DNA of 64,000 bases from positions 227,809,782 to 227,873,781 of the forward strand of contig OX465600.1 in the NCBI GenBank assembly GCA_950022295.1, read 5' to 3'. A model generated the notes under the pieces. That model ran no database searches, was not told where the DNA came from, and saw only the letters and a list, made by a program, of their open reading frames with translations. The stretch comes from Bromus sterilis. Lineage: Eukaryota > Streptophyta > Magnoliopsida > Poales > Poaceae. Position numbers and translations under genes: made by a program. Position 1 is the stretch's first letter. Each line of letters starts with the position of its first letter. Positions 21,513 to 32,688 of this stretch are shown in pieces.

Positions 21513-24219
21513 CCGTGCCCCGGCTAGCTCGTGCGGGACGAACCAGCCGACCACCTGCAACCTTCACCTGGGCTGCACCCTCACATGGGCCGTTGTCATT
21601 CGGCCCACCTCCAGAGCCCCCACGGCCCAACGCGCCTCCCTTCGCTCCGGGCGTTGCCCAGCTAACCCCCGCCCAGTGCGAAATGGGCTCGGCCCACTGG
21701 GTGAGCAACGCCCTTTTTTTTTTTTGCTGCAGTTCGAGTTGGGCCTGGCCCAACAGTAGCAGATTCGGCCCATTAGACGTTTTTTTCTGGTTTAATTAAA
21801 TTTGCAGATTGTGTTATATTTTTGCGATGCCCATATCTTTTTGCTCGTAGCTCGGATCGCGACGCTTTAAACATGAAAATTGCTTAGAATTTTGTGTAGA
21901 TTAATAAAATGTGCTTTTTTGCCATGTTGGACCTTGTTTACATGTTGTTTTACTGCTAATAACAACCCATGCCACTGTAATTGTAATCTGCCATAACTTT
22001 TAAACCGTTGCTCTGTTTAAAATGTTATTTATATGTAACTTGACTAGAATTGCATGTAGATTGTGATTTTGCTGCCCTTGCTTTCTAATAAAAATAATAA
22101 AATTATGTTTAGGGAAAAAAGTACCAACTGCAATAAATATCGTGGGGTCCGTAATAGTTGCCATGTATAGGTTTTACCCCCCACTTAAAGTGACTACTAT
22201 AGATAGTTTACTTATGCTTCACCTCTTGTCATGTTTGTGTACTATGCCATGCTTGAGTGAGATGCCATGTTAATAACCTTTGCTCACCTTGTGTAGCTAA
22301 ACAACTCGAACCATCGTAAAACATGCGGTATCGTCGTGTGTGACGAGTACTCCACTTAACATGTTAGTAACCGCTCTCGACGGTAGGTGCGATGTCTCGT
22401 GTTGCCTTATTGTTGATGCTTGCTCGTGTTTGCCTCGTAGTAATAGATGCTTACTCATTGATTGCTTTCTAGTGTTTAACGTCTTGTGTGCTTCCGCGGG
22501 TACCTCTCGGAGACAATGTGAGCTTGCGATCAACTACACCTTCAGAACCCGACTTATCAACAGGCAAGGACTATACATTACTTATGATCCATTCTATTTC
22601 AACCGGAGGTTTGCATGCTAGTCTAGGTTAGTTTCGATGTTTGATCCTACCCCATGTTTACAACCTCTTTCAAACCGATACTGCCATGTCCCTTCCTACC
22701 AAACCATGTACTGCTATGTTACTATTGCTCGTTGCCCAGCCCGTTCTTAGTATGCATGCTTAGGATGCTACGATGTTACCTCCTGTTACTCCTTGGTTTG
22801 GGATATCACATTGTTATTATTGTTATGGATGATATGATTATTATAATGTTGACTATATTCGACGAAGGATGGAAGGTCTAGGCTATCCCGCCCGACGCTT
22901 TGTTCCATTCGAGTCACCTAGGATTCGAGTTCCGGGTATTGGTTTTAAGACTGAGCGTGCCTAACCGCGTGTGGGATTTTATGGGGTCCCCTCTTCTTAC
23001 CTACCTAGCTTCAAACATTTCTAGTGGTGGCCCAAGCTGATTTTACCATTTGAAAACCGTGTGTGTGTCTGTCGGGTAGCTCCTGGCAGATATTATTGAA
23101 AACAACTTGGGCCAGCGGAGACATGGTTTCTTTGTTGGTCCACACCTGGAAGCTAGGGGGCTGCCCACATCTCTTTGGGTAGTTAACCCGACCTCGTCCA
23201 GACGGTAGAGGCCGATTCGAGAGCGCGGTCGGCTTTTGAGTTGGATGTCGACTCACCGGGGGCCACCCGGATTTGTGCGTTGTTAGCTAGAGGGACCTGT
23301 CGTTTCGGATCTCTTGGGACTAAATCATAAAATGGTTGCCTATCATGGGTAGCAACTCAGAGAGATGGGTGTGCGTGCGGAGCCTTGTAATGGGCAGTTG
23401 GTACACCCCTGCAGGGTTAAATCTTTTCGAGAAGTCGTGTCCACGGTTATGGACGACTTGAGACCTACTCATTGTTCATAGACAACAACAACTGAGATAA
23501 TATTAATATAACTTAATCAACGTGTGTGTTCCTTGACTTCTTCTTCTTCGTCGGGATGCGAAGAGGAGGACAAGGATAGGATAGGTGTTATGATTGCGTA
23601 AGTAGTAGATAGCAAGACTTGTTGGAGGAGATTCCTCATCGAATGCTTGGCTTCTTATCTTCCTCTCTAGATCGTTAGCCACTTCATAAATGCTAGTGCG
23701 GCAGCAACCTCACCACTTACCCCATCCTTACCGTAAACTACTAGTTGTCCTAGAATGACGAGTGATGAAGTCCTTGCTGGGTCAGATGACCACTACAGTT
23801 GGATGCTAAGTACTTCTGTACTCATGATACTACCCCAAACTCTTTTCTGGGTTCTTGATTGACAACAGGTATGGTGATCGACATTTCACGTGGAGACTCG
23901 ACGACGACTAGTTAGGCGGATCCCGGCGGAGGGCCTGGACCCGTGTGGTTATGGGGATCGATGTTTTTCTCTTTGCCAGTAGGCATTTGATTGTAGTCTG
24001 TACTCAGACATGTATCTTCCGCTGTTATACTGTATTAAGGCAGTTGTATGCCGATTGTTTGAGATGTTGTATCCTTGTATCTGTAATGTTGTGATATCAT
24101 GTTGGAAATCCGGGGCATATGGCTATGTCATATGTCGCGGTAGGACCGATATGTGCTTCGTCCCCGGATCTGGATGGGAACATCTAGATCTGGAACAGTA
24201 CCGCATATCGGGCCTTACA
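21513..24219 (+). repeat. Element B 5' LTR, second piece
   Basis: Sequence rejoins B's LTR at a GCCCC microhomology near 21516-21520 and aligns with about 33025-35717. It ends GGGCCTTACA at 24219. Compared with the other LTR, about 0.5 kb (25328-25506 plus 32689 to about 33027) is missing at the junction. By eye a few percent divergence from the 3' LTR, with more changes in the GC-rich start. I see no gene in it. Confidence 0.85.
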
Positions 24220-24821
24220 ATTTGGTATCAGAGCCTTACCGACCGTAGGATCCCTTTTCTGGCCGAAGTCGAGTCTAGACAAAAACTATTTTGTAGTTAT
24301 TAAGTTAGTTATCAGAGAGTAGGATATTTTTACTCCTTACCTTTGCTCTGGTCAGATCAAGTGTCGTAAGTGTTTTTATTCTCGTCTTATCCCCTTCAAA
24401 CTCTAGGATCTCGAGTGTGTGGAGTTTCGAAACCGTTACAATGCCTTGCTTGCAGCGTATTGTCTCGATTCCGATCTCAGGCTGGGAAATCCTGTAGTAT
24501 CTTTAGTCTATCCGACTCTGGTTTAAATCTTGGTCATCCGTTGACTTCATTCCTCTTGCCCAGTATCCTCACGATTTGAGTGATACTGCTTCCCTTTATT
24601 GTCGCTTTCAACTATCGTTCTTCCTCTTGACCTCCCGATGGTTTCGTTTTCCGACGTTGCCGTCTCTCTGCGGAAATTTATCTCGACCGAAGTTCGTCGT
24701 CGACATGGAGCTGAGTCCCTTGTTGGTGGTGTTGAAGATCGTCGTCTATCTTTTCTCTCCCCTCCTCTCCCCCGGATCGTCCTGGATCTCGGGACGAGAT
24801 CCCTTGTTGGTGGTGTTGTAT
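24220..24821 (+). mobile_element. Element B internal domain (602 bp, non-coding)
   Basis: Lies between the two B LTRs. It has the primer site TGGTATCAGAGCC at 24223-24235, a leader like that of C, and a T/C-rich 3' half with a short duplicated block CCCTTGTTGGTGGTGTTG (at about 24717 and 24801). Frames of 75-97 codons occur (24010-24303, 24576-24851) but overlap LTR borders and have no recognisable motif. No gag, protease or pol. Confidence 0.8.
24223..24235 (+). other. Primer-binding site of element B
   Basis: TGGTATCAGAGCC, initiator Met tRNA type, three bases after the 5' LTR end at 24219; same tRNA and spacing as in C. Confidence 0.85.
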
Positions 24822-25293
24822 TGTAACAACCCAGATTTCACAAAAATTTAAAAAAATTGTTTTAGGTGAGAATTGTTTGATTGTCTGATTTGTTTGCGGT
24901 GTTCGCATCCCCGATTTATCGATCGGTGATTATTCCCCCCCCCCTCTAATCTCGTATCGGACGGAGACCGACCTTTACCACCTTGACACTCGACCTTTGC
25001 GACATCGGGTTTCACCCGATCACTGTCGCGAAAACCCGCACGAGACCAGCAGCAGCCAACGGAACGAAAAGTCTCGTCTAATAATTAAACGGGTTATTTT
25101 TATAGCGTGCCGGAAAGTGTTCTCGGGACGGTTCCAGCGCGAGGTGAACGCCGCTGGCTCGACGCGCTGATCGCACAGTTTGAAGTTTTACCCGAATTGG
25201 AGGTCCTGCGGACCCCGGGCGGTCAAAAACGTAAACACCGCGCGCACGAGGGAAAAACCGGGGATGTTTTTGCAAACTGCCAGCCACCTGGGC

Positions 25294-25301
25294 TATATAA
25301 A
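25294..25301 (+). promoter_or_regulatory. TATA box of B 3' LTR
   Basis: TATATAAA, with a telo-box-like CTAGGGTTT about 25 bp downstream, as expected for a plant promoter start region. Confidence 0.6.
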
Positions 25302-25501
25302 GACCACCATACTCCCACCTCTTTCTAGGGTTTCCCTAGCCACAAAATTGCAGCCACCCCTGTTTTTTCCCCAAAATTGCCCCATTTTTGCAACCCTAGC
25401 CCCCCAGCGGATCTGGACCGTCGGATCGGCCGATCCAACAGCCCAGATCGCGCCCTGGCCTGCACCAACCTCCACGCCTCCAGCCCGCCCATGGACGCCG
25501 C

Positions 25502-25506
25502 CGCGC
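25502..25506 (+). repeat. Left target-site duplication of element A (CGCGC)
   Basis: CGCGC is found directly before A and again at 32684-32688 directly after it; this perfect 5-bp duplication sets both ends of A. Confidence 0.9.
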
Positions 25507-27145
25507 TGATACGTCCCAAACGTATCTATAATTTCTGCTTGCTCCACGCATGTTTTGTGTGACTTTGCCATGTTTTGCTTGAACTTTCATACACTTTTGA
25601 ACCTATTTGGACTAACCTATTAACTCAGTGCACCCAGTTGCCAGTTTCTGTTTTCTGCTGTTTTTTTATTTCAGGTTTCCCGTCCATTAAAAGTGCTCCA
25701 AAAATTCCGGGAAAAATATATAAAAAATCAGCGCAACAGAAGCTTCTGGAATCACCAAGAGAGGGAAGGGGGGCCACCACCAGGAGGCCAGGAGGGTCCC
25801 TGGCGCGGCCCCACCCTAGGCCGCGCCAAGAGGCCTCCTGGCTTCCTGGTGGGTCCCCTCGACGCCCCCCCTTCGCCTATATTTACCCCTCGGGGTAGAA
25901 ACCCCTAATATGGACTCCTTTTTCGCGATCTTGTCTCTGTTCCGCTGCCGCTGCCATTTCTAGATCGGGGCTGCCTGGAGAAGCTGCTCCGGCACCCTGC
26001 CGGGAGAAGGTACCCCCTCCTGGAGACCCTCCATAGCCATGGACGCCTCCCGTATGTACCGTGAGTAGTTTCCCTTGGACCATGGATCCGTGACCAGTAG
26101 CTATGTGATCTATCTCTCCCCCTTTTGTGCTTCCACTTTCAAGTCCTCGTGAGCTGCCTCACATGATCGAGGCATCTATGTAATTTCTGTTGTTGCTATG
26201 CTGAGTTTGTTGGGATCTGATGGATTATGAGACTATGTTTAGATTGTGATGAGTAATATATTTGGTTCTTCTCTTTTATATTTTGTTCTTGAGTAAATTC
26301 TTGCATGTTGTCCGTTGCGGTATTTGCTTTGGCCAAGTATTTTATTTTCAACTCCAAGAGAGAGCGTTATGCTCGATTGTGGGTTCAGCCCCTTGATGTC
26401 TAGCTTGAGTGACAGAAACATGAGACTAGGGGATGTGTTGTTGCCACCAGGGATAAAACGGTGCTTGTACCTGCGGGTGCAAGGATTGTTTACTTTACGC
26501 AAAGTTCTTTTAATGCAGTTGTCTGTTGCTTTGAGTTTACACTTTGGGTGGGATTCGCAACTTAATACCAGCGAGATGTTCTGGATAGATATCTCAAGGT
26601 GGATGATTCGTAGTAGATGCAGATGGATTTCGGTCTACTTAGCTTGGCGTACTGCCCATTTCTTTTGATCCCTTCCATTCTTTGCAGCACAGTTAGCATT
26701 GCGGTGCCTTCATAATCCTGTCAATTTCCCAACTGTGATTTGTTTACCTCGCTAGCACTTTTATCGTCTTTTGGGAGAGAGACATCACTAGTGAAAATCA
26801 TGGGACCCTGGTCCATCTTCACATTATTGTTCACACCCTAAATTTACTTCCATCTTTTACTTTCCTTTGCACCTTTTATCTCTTGCGATGATCCTTTGTA
26901 AACGACAAGGCCGAAGGAATTGACAACTCCTCTGTACTCGTTGGGAGAAAAGTTATTTGTTGCTGTGTGCAGGTCCACGACAACACCCTAGTCAGGAAGC
27001 AATTTCTGGCGATGTTGCCACCTACTTGTATCTCCTGAGTCCTACTGGTTCGATAACCTTGGTATCTTCACCGAGGGAAACTTGCTGCTGCACTGCATCT
27101 CAAACCTTCCACTTGGGGTAACCAACGAGGGGCGAGAAGCCATCA
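25507..27145 (+). repeat. Element A 5' LTR
   Basis: TGATACGTCCC…GCCATCA. TATATTTA at 25878-25885 is the probable promoter box, followed by a trinucleotide-rich leader. Near its end (about 26998-27025) is a TTTCTGGCGATGTTGCCACC segment resembling the primer-site region that follows the LTR. Confidence 0.9.
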
Positions 27146-27155
27146 AGCAAATTTC

Positions 27156-27173
27156 TGGCGCCGTTGCCGGGGA
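27156..27173 (+). other. Primer-binding site of element A
   Basis: TGGCGCCGTTGCCGGGGA, the Asp-tRNA-type primer site used by Athila/Tat-like plant gypsy elements, ten bases after the LTR end. Confidence 0.8.
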
Positions 27174-27314
27174 CTCAAGTCTACAAGATAGGGGAGTTGC
27201 ACACTATCTTTTACCTTTGTTTTTTAGTCTTGTTAGTTTACCTTTTAGTTTTTACTTTTGTGTCCTTAATCAAAAATACCAAAAACACATGTTACCTTGT
27301 CAGTAGTTACCACC

Positions 27315-28085
27315 ATGTCTGGTCCTTTTGCCTTTGGTGAGGCAGAAGTGCTTACCTTTACTCAAAAAGGTGGTGAAAGTTTGAAAGATGCTTGGTATAG
27401 AATTAATGATTCTCAAAAAAGAGCCACCAAGAAGCAATCCACTACTATCCTGCTTAGAAATTTTTATGTTGGGATTACTTCTTGGAATAGGTTTCTTTTA
27501 GACACTGCTATCAATGGGAACTTCATAGAGGCCCCAGTTTGGGAAGCCCTTAATGTTATTGAAAATCTTGTTGGAAGTCTCCCCATTGTTAGTATTAAGG
27601 AGGACATCACTTTAGCTCACATTATGAGAAAACTTGAAAAGATAGAGCTAGAGATGCCAAGTATCGATAGGGTGAATGAGTTGGATCGTAAGATTCAAGG
27701 GAATTTGAATAGGCTAGATAATTCCATGCAGAAAATTGTCAAAACTTTGGAGACTATCAAATCCCTTGATGAAAAGTCTTCTAGGATAGACAAGATTGAG
27801 GAAGTTATTGAAACTTTAGGAACTACCTTTTCCTCAATCAAAACCAAAAAGGATGAAACTCCAGCAAAGAAGGAACCTAAGTCCGTTTATGTACCCAAGG
27901 TTCCCCGAGCTAAAGCTAGCATACCCAGTACCAAGAGAGTTGAAACGGTGAAAACTTTGGAGGAGACACCTATCTTTAACTTTAATGAAACTCCAATTGA
28001 TTTCCCTCCTTTTGATTTTATTCCAAGAAGTATTTTCATTCGTCCTTTATTTGAGAAACCCATTAAGACTAGTTGTACTATTTAA
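27315..28085 (+). CDS. Gag-like ORF of element A (256 codons)
   Basis: Starts at ATG 27315 (MSGPFAFGEAEVLTFT) and ends at TAA 28083-28085. The N-terminal half has the gag-like pattern ESLKDAWYRI…LLRNFYVGIT; the middle (about residues 115-185) is rich in Lys, Glu, Ile and Leu at heptad-like spacing and may be a coiled coil; the C-terminal part is Lys/Pro-rich. No zinc knuckle or protease is present. F has the homologous reading without this stop, continuing about 13 codons to a TGA, so the TAA may be a recent truncation. It may supply a structural protein or be a passenger; expression is unknown. Confidence 0.6.
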   Translation: MSGPFAFGEAEVLTFTQKGGESLKDAWYRINDSQKRATKKQSTTILLRNFYVGITSWNRFLLDTAINGNFIEAPVWEALNVIENLVGSLPIVSIKEDITLAHIMRKLEKIELEMPSIDRVNELDRKIQGNLNRLDNSMQKIVKTLETIKSLDEKSSRIDKIEEVIETLGTTFSSIKTKKDETPAKKEPKSVYVPKVPRAKASIPSTKRVETVKTLEETPIFNFNETPIDFPPFDFIPRSIFIRPLFEKPIKTSCTI

Positions 28086-31039
28086 GAGCTTTTTGATGAT
28101 CATGATGATGGTTCAATAGATGCAACTTGATCTTCTGCTTTAAGCCTAGCTAATGGCTCTAAAGAAGCGCTTTCGGGAGGCAGCCCGCAACGAATTTAGC
28201 TTTTCTTTTTGCTATTGTTCTGTTCTTAGTGGTCTTGATGATTGTTACTACTGTAGCAACATCATTGTATCTTTACTTTTCAAGCTTTGTGCCAAGTTTA
28301 GCCTCATACGGCAAGGGAAGTGAAAGTTGTGACATGTTGTCCAGAAAACATATTCTGTCCTCGTGACTAGAAAAATCAGAGAAAAATCCCAGTTCATCTT
28401 TTAGACTGAATTTTTTACACAGCGTGCTCTATACAATTATGAAACTTCCGTATGTTTTGAGTTTTATGATTTGAGTTGCAGAAGTACCCCTAAAAAATTC
28501 GTTTCTATCTGTTGTTCTGTTTTTCACAGATTCTGCCACGTTTTGTCTCTCTTCACTTTTGCAAACCTTAAGCTTGCTTTTTCTTTGAAAAAACCTTTTG
28601 GCAATCTTGGGAAACAGTAGCTCTTCCTGGAAATCTTTATTTGCAGTAGAGGAAAATTATTTTATTAGGGCACGAACCTCTCTAATCAGCCTACAATGAG
28701 TTATGTATGAAGGGAGTTTTCAAGTGCGCGATGGAGGATGATGAAAGAAGCTTCAGGAGGGTCAAACGCTCAAGATTGTGGATGCCCATGTGCACCCCCA
28801 ATAAATATTCAAGGAGACTCAAGCGTCTAAGCTTGGGGATGCCCCCGTGCATCCCCTTCTTCATCAAAAATTATCAGTTTGTCTCTCGTTGCACTATATT
28901 TTTATCACTTCATGCGGTATGTGCTATTCTTGGAGCGTCTCGCTCTTAGGTTTTGTTTTTAGTTTTCTTTAGCTTTGTTTGCTGTAGTAACAAGTTAAAC
29001 CCCAACTTACTCTTTTGTGTGGGAGAGATTCACGCTCCGCTTGAACAAGAACTCCTCATAGGATTTGCATGCTTATTCTTTTAGCTGTGAGCTGTTCTTT
29101 TTCTTTTCTTAGTTGCTGCTCTGTTTAGTTGTAGTGCTTTAGTTTTTCTAGAGCTTTTCTTTTTGTCTTAGGTTGAACTTTCTATAGGTTGCATGTTTTA
29201 TCTTGATAGAGAGTTTGCCTGTTGCACTGAGTTTTGTGTCTTGACTAGAAGTAGGTAGTTGAAGTTGTTGTTCTTTTTGTAGTAGTAACTTTCAATAGTT
29301 TTGAGGTATTTACTAGAGTAATGTTTGAACTTTTGGTGTCAAGAGCTCGAGCCTATTAGTGATAGATGTCGTATTTTGGGCAATCCGTGTGTTTTTCGAA
29401 AACCAAAAACCCCTGTTGAGAACTCTAGCTACTAGATGGATCACTAACCTCTGGAGGGTTCGAATATTAGAGTACACTCATGTACCATGAGTCGAGGATG
29501 CGCAAGGATAACCAAACCCCCATACACTCCTCCTCGGGGTACCTGTCTCTTTGTGAACCTCCTGATTAGATTGAGAGTTACCGATAATAAGTGCATGAGT
29601 TCTTCGGACTAATGTGAGTATTCCAAAGTTGTCACTTCCACCCACCTATACTTTTTCTAGCCTCTTTAGTACCGTGCATTGCCCTTTCTCACCTCGAGAG
29701 TTGGCGCATACTTCGCCGGTGCATCCAAACCCTTGGCACGATACGCTCTGTCATCATAAGCCTCCTTATATCTTTCCTCAAAACAGCCACCATACCTACC
29801 TACAAGGCATTTCCATAGCCTTTCCGAGATACATTGCCATGCAACATCCACCTTTCTCATGACTTGATCTTCATGTCATACATGCTACTTGCTTGATCGA
29901 TGAGCCGCATGCTAGTTGGGCCTTGCCCTAATCATTGCTACATGACGCGCTAGTATCATTGCATATCCTGCTATCCTGGCAGAAGCATACATTTGCATCA
30001 TGATAGATATATTTTCTTTATGTGAGTACCTTTGTAAAATGTGAAGGATCTCCTATATTGTTGTAAAATATAGAGTATTGCCCCTAAAGTGAGGAAAAGA
30101 TCCCAAAGAGGACAAAATCAAAAGATCCCAAAGAGGACAAATGAGAGTTAAATAGAAAGATCCATTGAGCCCACCAAAAAAATAAAAAATAAAGAGAAAA
30201 AAGAGAAAAAAATGAAAAGAGAGAAGGGGGCATACTACTATTCCTTTTGAGAGATCCACACTAGTACTTCATCTCCTATCCCTTGTACTCCATAGAGATC
30301 ATACTTCATGCATATAGCTATGTGGGGACCCTCCACTATAGAACTTGGCTTGTATATTCCAATGATGAACCTCCTCAAACGAGCTCTAGGTCTTGTTGAG
30401 CAAGCAAGTTAGATGCACCCCCACTAGTTCCCTTGGAGAGCTTTTAGCTCACATGTGCATCCGTTGTATGGCAATCCCTACTCCTCACATCATATCTATC
30501 ATATGGCCTTCTCTCGCCTATGATTGTCCTAATTGATGTGAGCCTTTCAAACCTTTTTGTCTTCCTCCTCCACCTTTTTTCTATTTCTCCTTTTAGGTGT
30601 CAACTTTCTTGCTCACGCTCATCCATTGCATCAGTGCTCAAAATATCGAAAGGGAGTGGATCAGTTTGACTTGTACCTGGCTAGTGGTCTGGGGACGAGT
30701 CCAGATAAGAATCCAAAGGAGACCAAGTGTGAAACTTTAGTAGATAGTTGTTCTCAACAACCTTATTTTTTCTCTCGTATTTCCCTATCCCTTGCTTGCA
30801 CGCAAACACCATCTGGAGACATTCGAGTCACGGACAGCGAGAGCTCTTGCGCCTTTTGTTCTTTTGTTTCTTGTGTCAATACTAATATAGACTCTTGCTT
30901 GTTAAGACTTGAATTGAATTGCGTGCTTTGATTGCTTTACTTAAAAGTCCTTTTATGGTTGTGTGGCATGTCACCACAGAAATTATGCTTGTTATCATTT
31001 ACCTACTCGAGGACGAGCAGGAATTAAGCTTGGGGATGT
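28086..31039 (+). mobile_element. Element A 3' non-coding internal region
   Basis: Contains the CGGG/CCCG hairpin (28174-28187), a PPT-like AAGCTTGGGGATG copy with strong hairpin (28829-28855), a frame antisense to the element (29666-29860) and a sense frame after a pyrimidine-rich TTTTAG site (30557-30931). It ends in the AAGCTTGGGGATGT tract against the 3' LTR. Nearly identical to J from 30030 to 30330. Confidence 0.8.
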
Positions 31040-32683
31040 TCATACGTCCCAAACGTATCTATAATTTCTTCTTGCTCCATGCATGTTTTGTGTGACTTTG
31101 CCATGTTTTTCTTGAACTTTCATATACTTTTGAACCTATTTGGACTAACCTATTAACTCAGTGCACCCAGTTGCCAGTTTCTGTTTTCTGCTGTTTTTGT
31201 ATTTCAGGTTTTCCGGCCATTAAAAGTGCTCCAAAAATTCCGGGAAAAATATATAAAAAATCAGTGCAACAGAAGCTTCCGGAATCACCAAGAGAGGGAA
31301 GGGGGGCCACCACCAGGAGGCCAGGGGGGTCCCTGGCGCGGCCCCACCCTAGGCCGCGCCTGGAGGCCTCCTTGCTGCCTGGTGGGTCCCCTCGACGCCC
31401 CCCTTCGCCTATATTTACCCCTCGGGGTAGAAACCCCTAATACGGACTCCTTTTTCGTGATCTCGTCTCTGTTCTTCCGCCGCCGCCGCCGTTTCTAGAT
31501 CAGAGCTGCCTGGAGAAGCTGCTCCGGCACCCTGCCGGGAGAAACTACCCCCTCCGGGAGACAATCCATAGCCATGGACGCCTCTCGTATGTACCGTGAG
31601 TAGTTTCCCTTGGACCATGGGTCCGTGACCAGTAGCTATGTGATCTATCTCTCCCCCTTTTGTGCTTCCACTTTCGAGTCCTCGTGAGCTGCATCACATG
31701 ATAGAGGCATCTATGTAATTTCTGTTGTTGCTATGCTGAGTTTGTTGGGATCTGATGGATCATGAGACTATGTTCAGATTGTGATGAGTAATATATTTGG
31801 TTCTTCTATTTTATATTTTGTTCTTGAGTAAATTCTTGCATGTTCTCCGTTGCGGTATTTGCTTTGGCCAAGTATTTTATTTGCAACTCCAAGAGAGAGC
31901 GTTATGCTCGATTGTGGGTTCAGCCCCTTGATGTCTAGCTTGAGTGACAGAAACATGAGACTAGGGGATGTGCAGTTGCCACCAGGGATAAAACAACGAT
32001 GCTTGTACCTGCGGGTGCTAGGATTGTTTACTTTACGCAAAGTTCTTTTAATGCAGTTGTCTGTTGCTTTGAGTTTACACTTTGGGTGGGATTCGCAACT
32101 TAATACCAGCGAGATGTTCTGGATAGATATCTCAAGGTGGATGATTCGTAGTAGATGCAGAAGGATTTAGGTCTACTTACCTTGGTGTACTGCCCATTGC
32201 TTTTGAGCCCTTCCTTTCTTTGCAGCATAGTTAGCATTGCGGTGCCTTCATAATCCTGTCAATTTCCCAACTATGATTTGTTTACCTCGCAAGCACTTTT
32301 ATCGTATTTTGGGAGAGAGACATCACTAGTGAAAATCACGGGACCCTGGTCCATCTTCACATTATTGTTCACACCCTCAATTTACTTTCAGCTTTTACTT
32401 TCCTTTGCACCTTTTATCTCTTGCGTTGATCCTTTGTAAATAACAAGGCCGTAGGAATTGACAACTCCTCTGTACTCGTTGGGAGCAAAGTTATTTGTTG
32501 TTGTGTGCAGGTCCACGGCAACACCCTAGTCAGGAAGCAAATTCTGGCGACGTTGCCACCTACTTGTATCTCCTGAGTCCTACTGGTTCGATAACCTTGG
32601 TATCTTCACCGAGGGAAACTTGCTGCTGCACTGCATCTCAAACCTTCCACTTGGGGTAACCAACGAGGGGCGAGAAGCCATCA
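31040..32683 (+). repeat. Element A 3' LTR
   Basis: Begins TCATACGTCCC, a G-to-C change at the second base of the usual TG terminus, and ends GCCATCA. It is otherwise very similar to the 5' LTR. The changed terminal base arose after insertion, since TG is needed for integration (established for LTR elements). Confidence 0.9.
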
Positions 32684-32688
32684 CGCGC
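32684..32688 (+). repeat. Right target-site duplication of element A (CGCGC)
   Basis: Second copy of the CGCGC flank at 25502-25506. Confidence 0.9.

Larger units (their letters stand above)
24822..25506 (+). repeat. Element B 3' LTR, first piece
   Basis: Starts TGTAACAACCCAG and aligns with 6138-6648, then continues past the point where C interrupts the other LTR. TATATAAA at 25294-25301 is followed by CTAGGGTTTCCCTAG. From 25386 it becomes GC-rich with an ATG at 25491 whose frame continues across the A insertion at 32689. Confidence 0.85.
25507..32683 (+). mobile_element. Element A: complete non-autonomous TGATACG-family gypsy retrotransposon
   Basis: 7,177 bp bounded by a perfect CGCGC duplication. 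LTRs 25507-27145 and 31040-32683 (1.64 kb each), TGGCGCCGTTGCCGGGGA primer site, one gag-like frame, a 2.9-kb non-coding 3' region and a polypurine tract. It lacks even the protease segment that E retains, and has no reverse transcriptase or integrase. The family resembles Athila/Sabrina/WHAM-type grass gypsy elements in primer site and gag style (recognised from motifs, not by search). Inserted in B's 3' LTR. Confidence 0.9.

Noticed and set aside
24223..24235. tRNA gene fragment
   Set aside because: TGGTATCAGAGCC is only a primer-binding site complementary to a tRNA 3' end; no cloverleaf sequence surrounds it (same for 9203, 17288, 47825).
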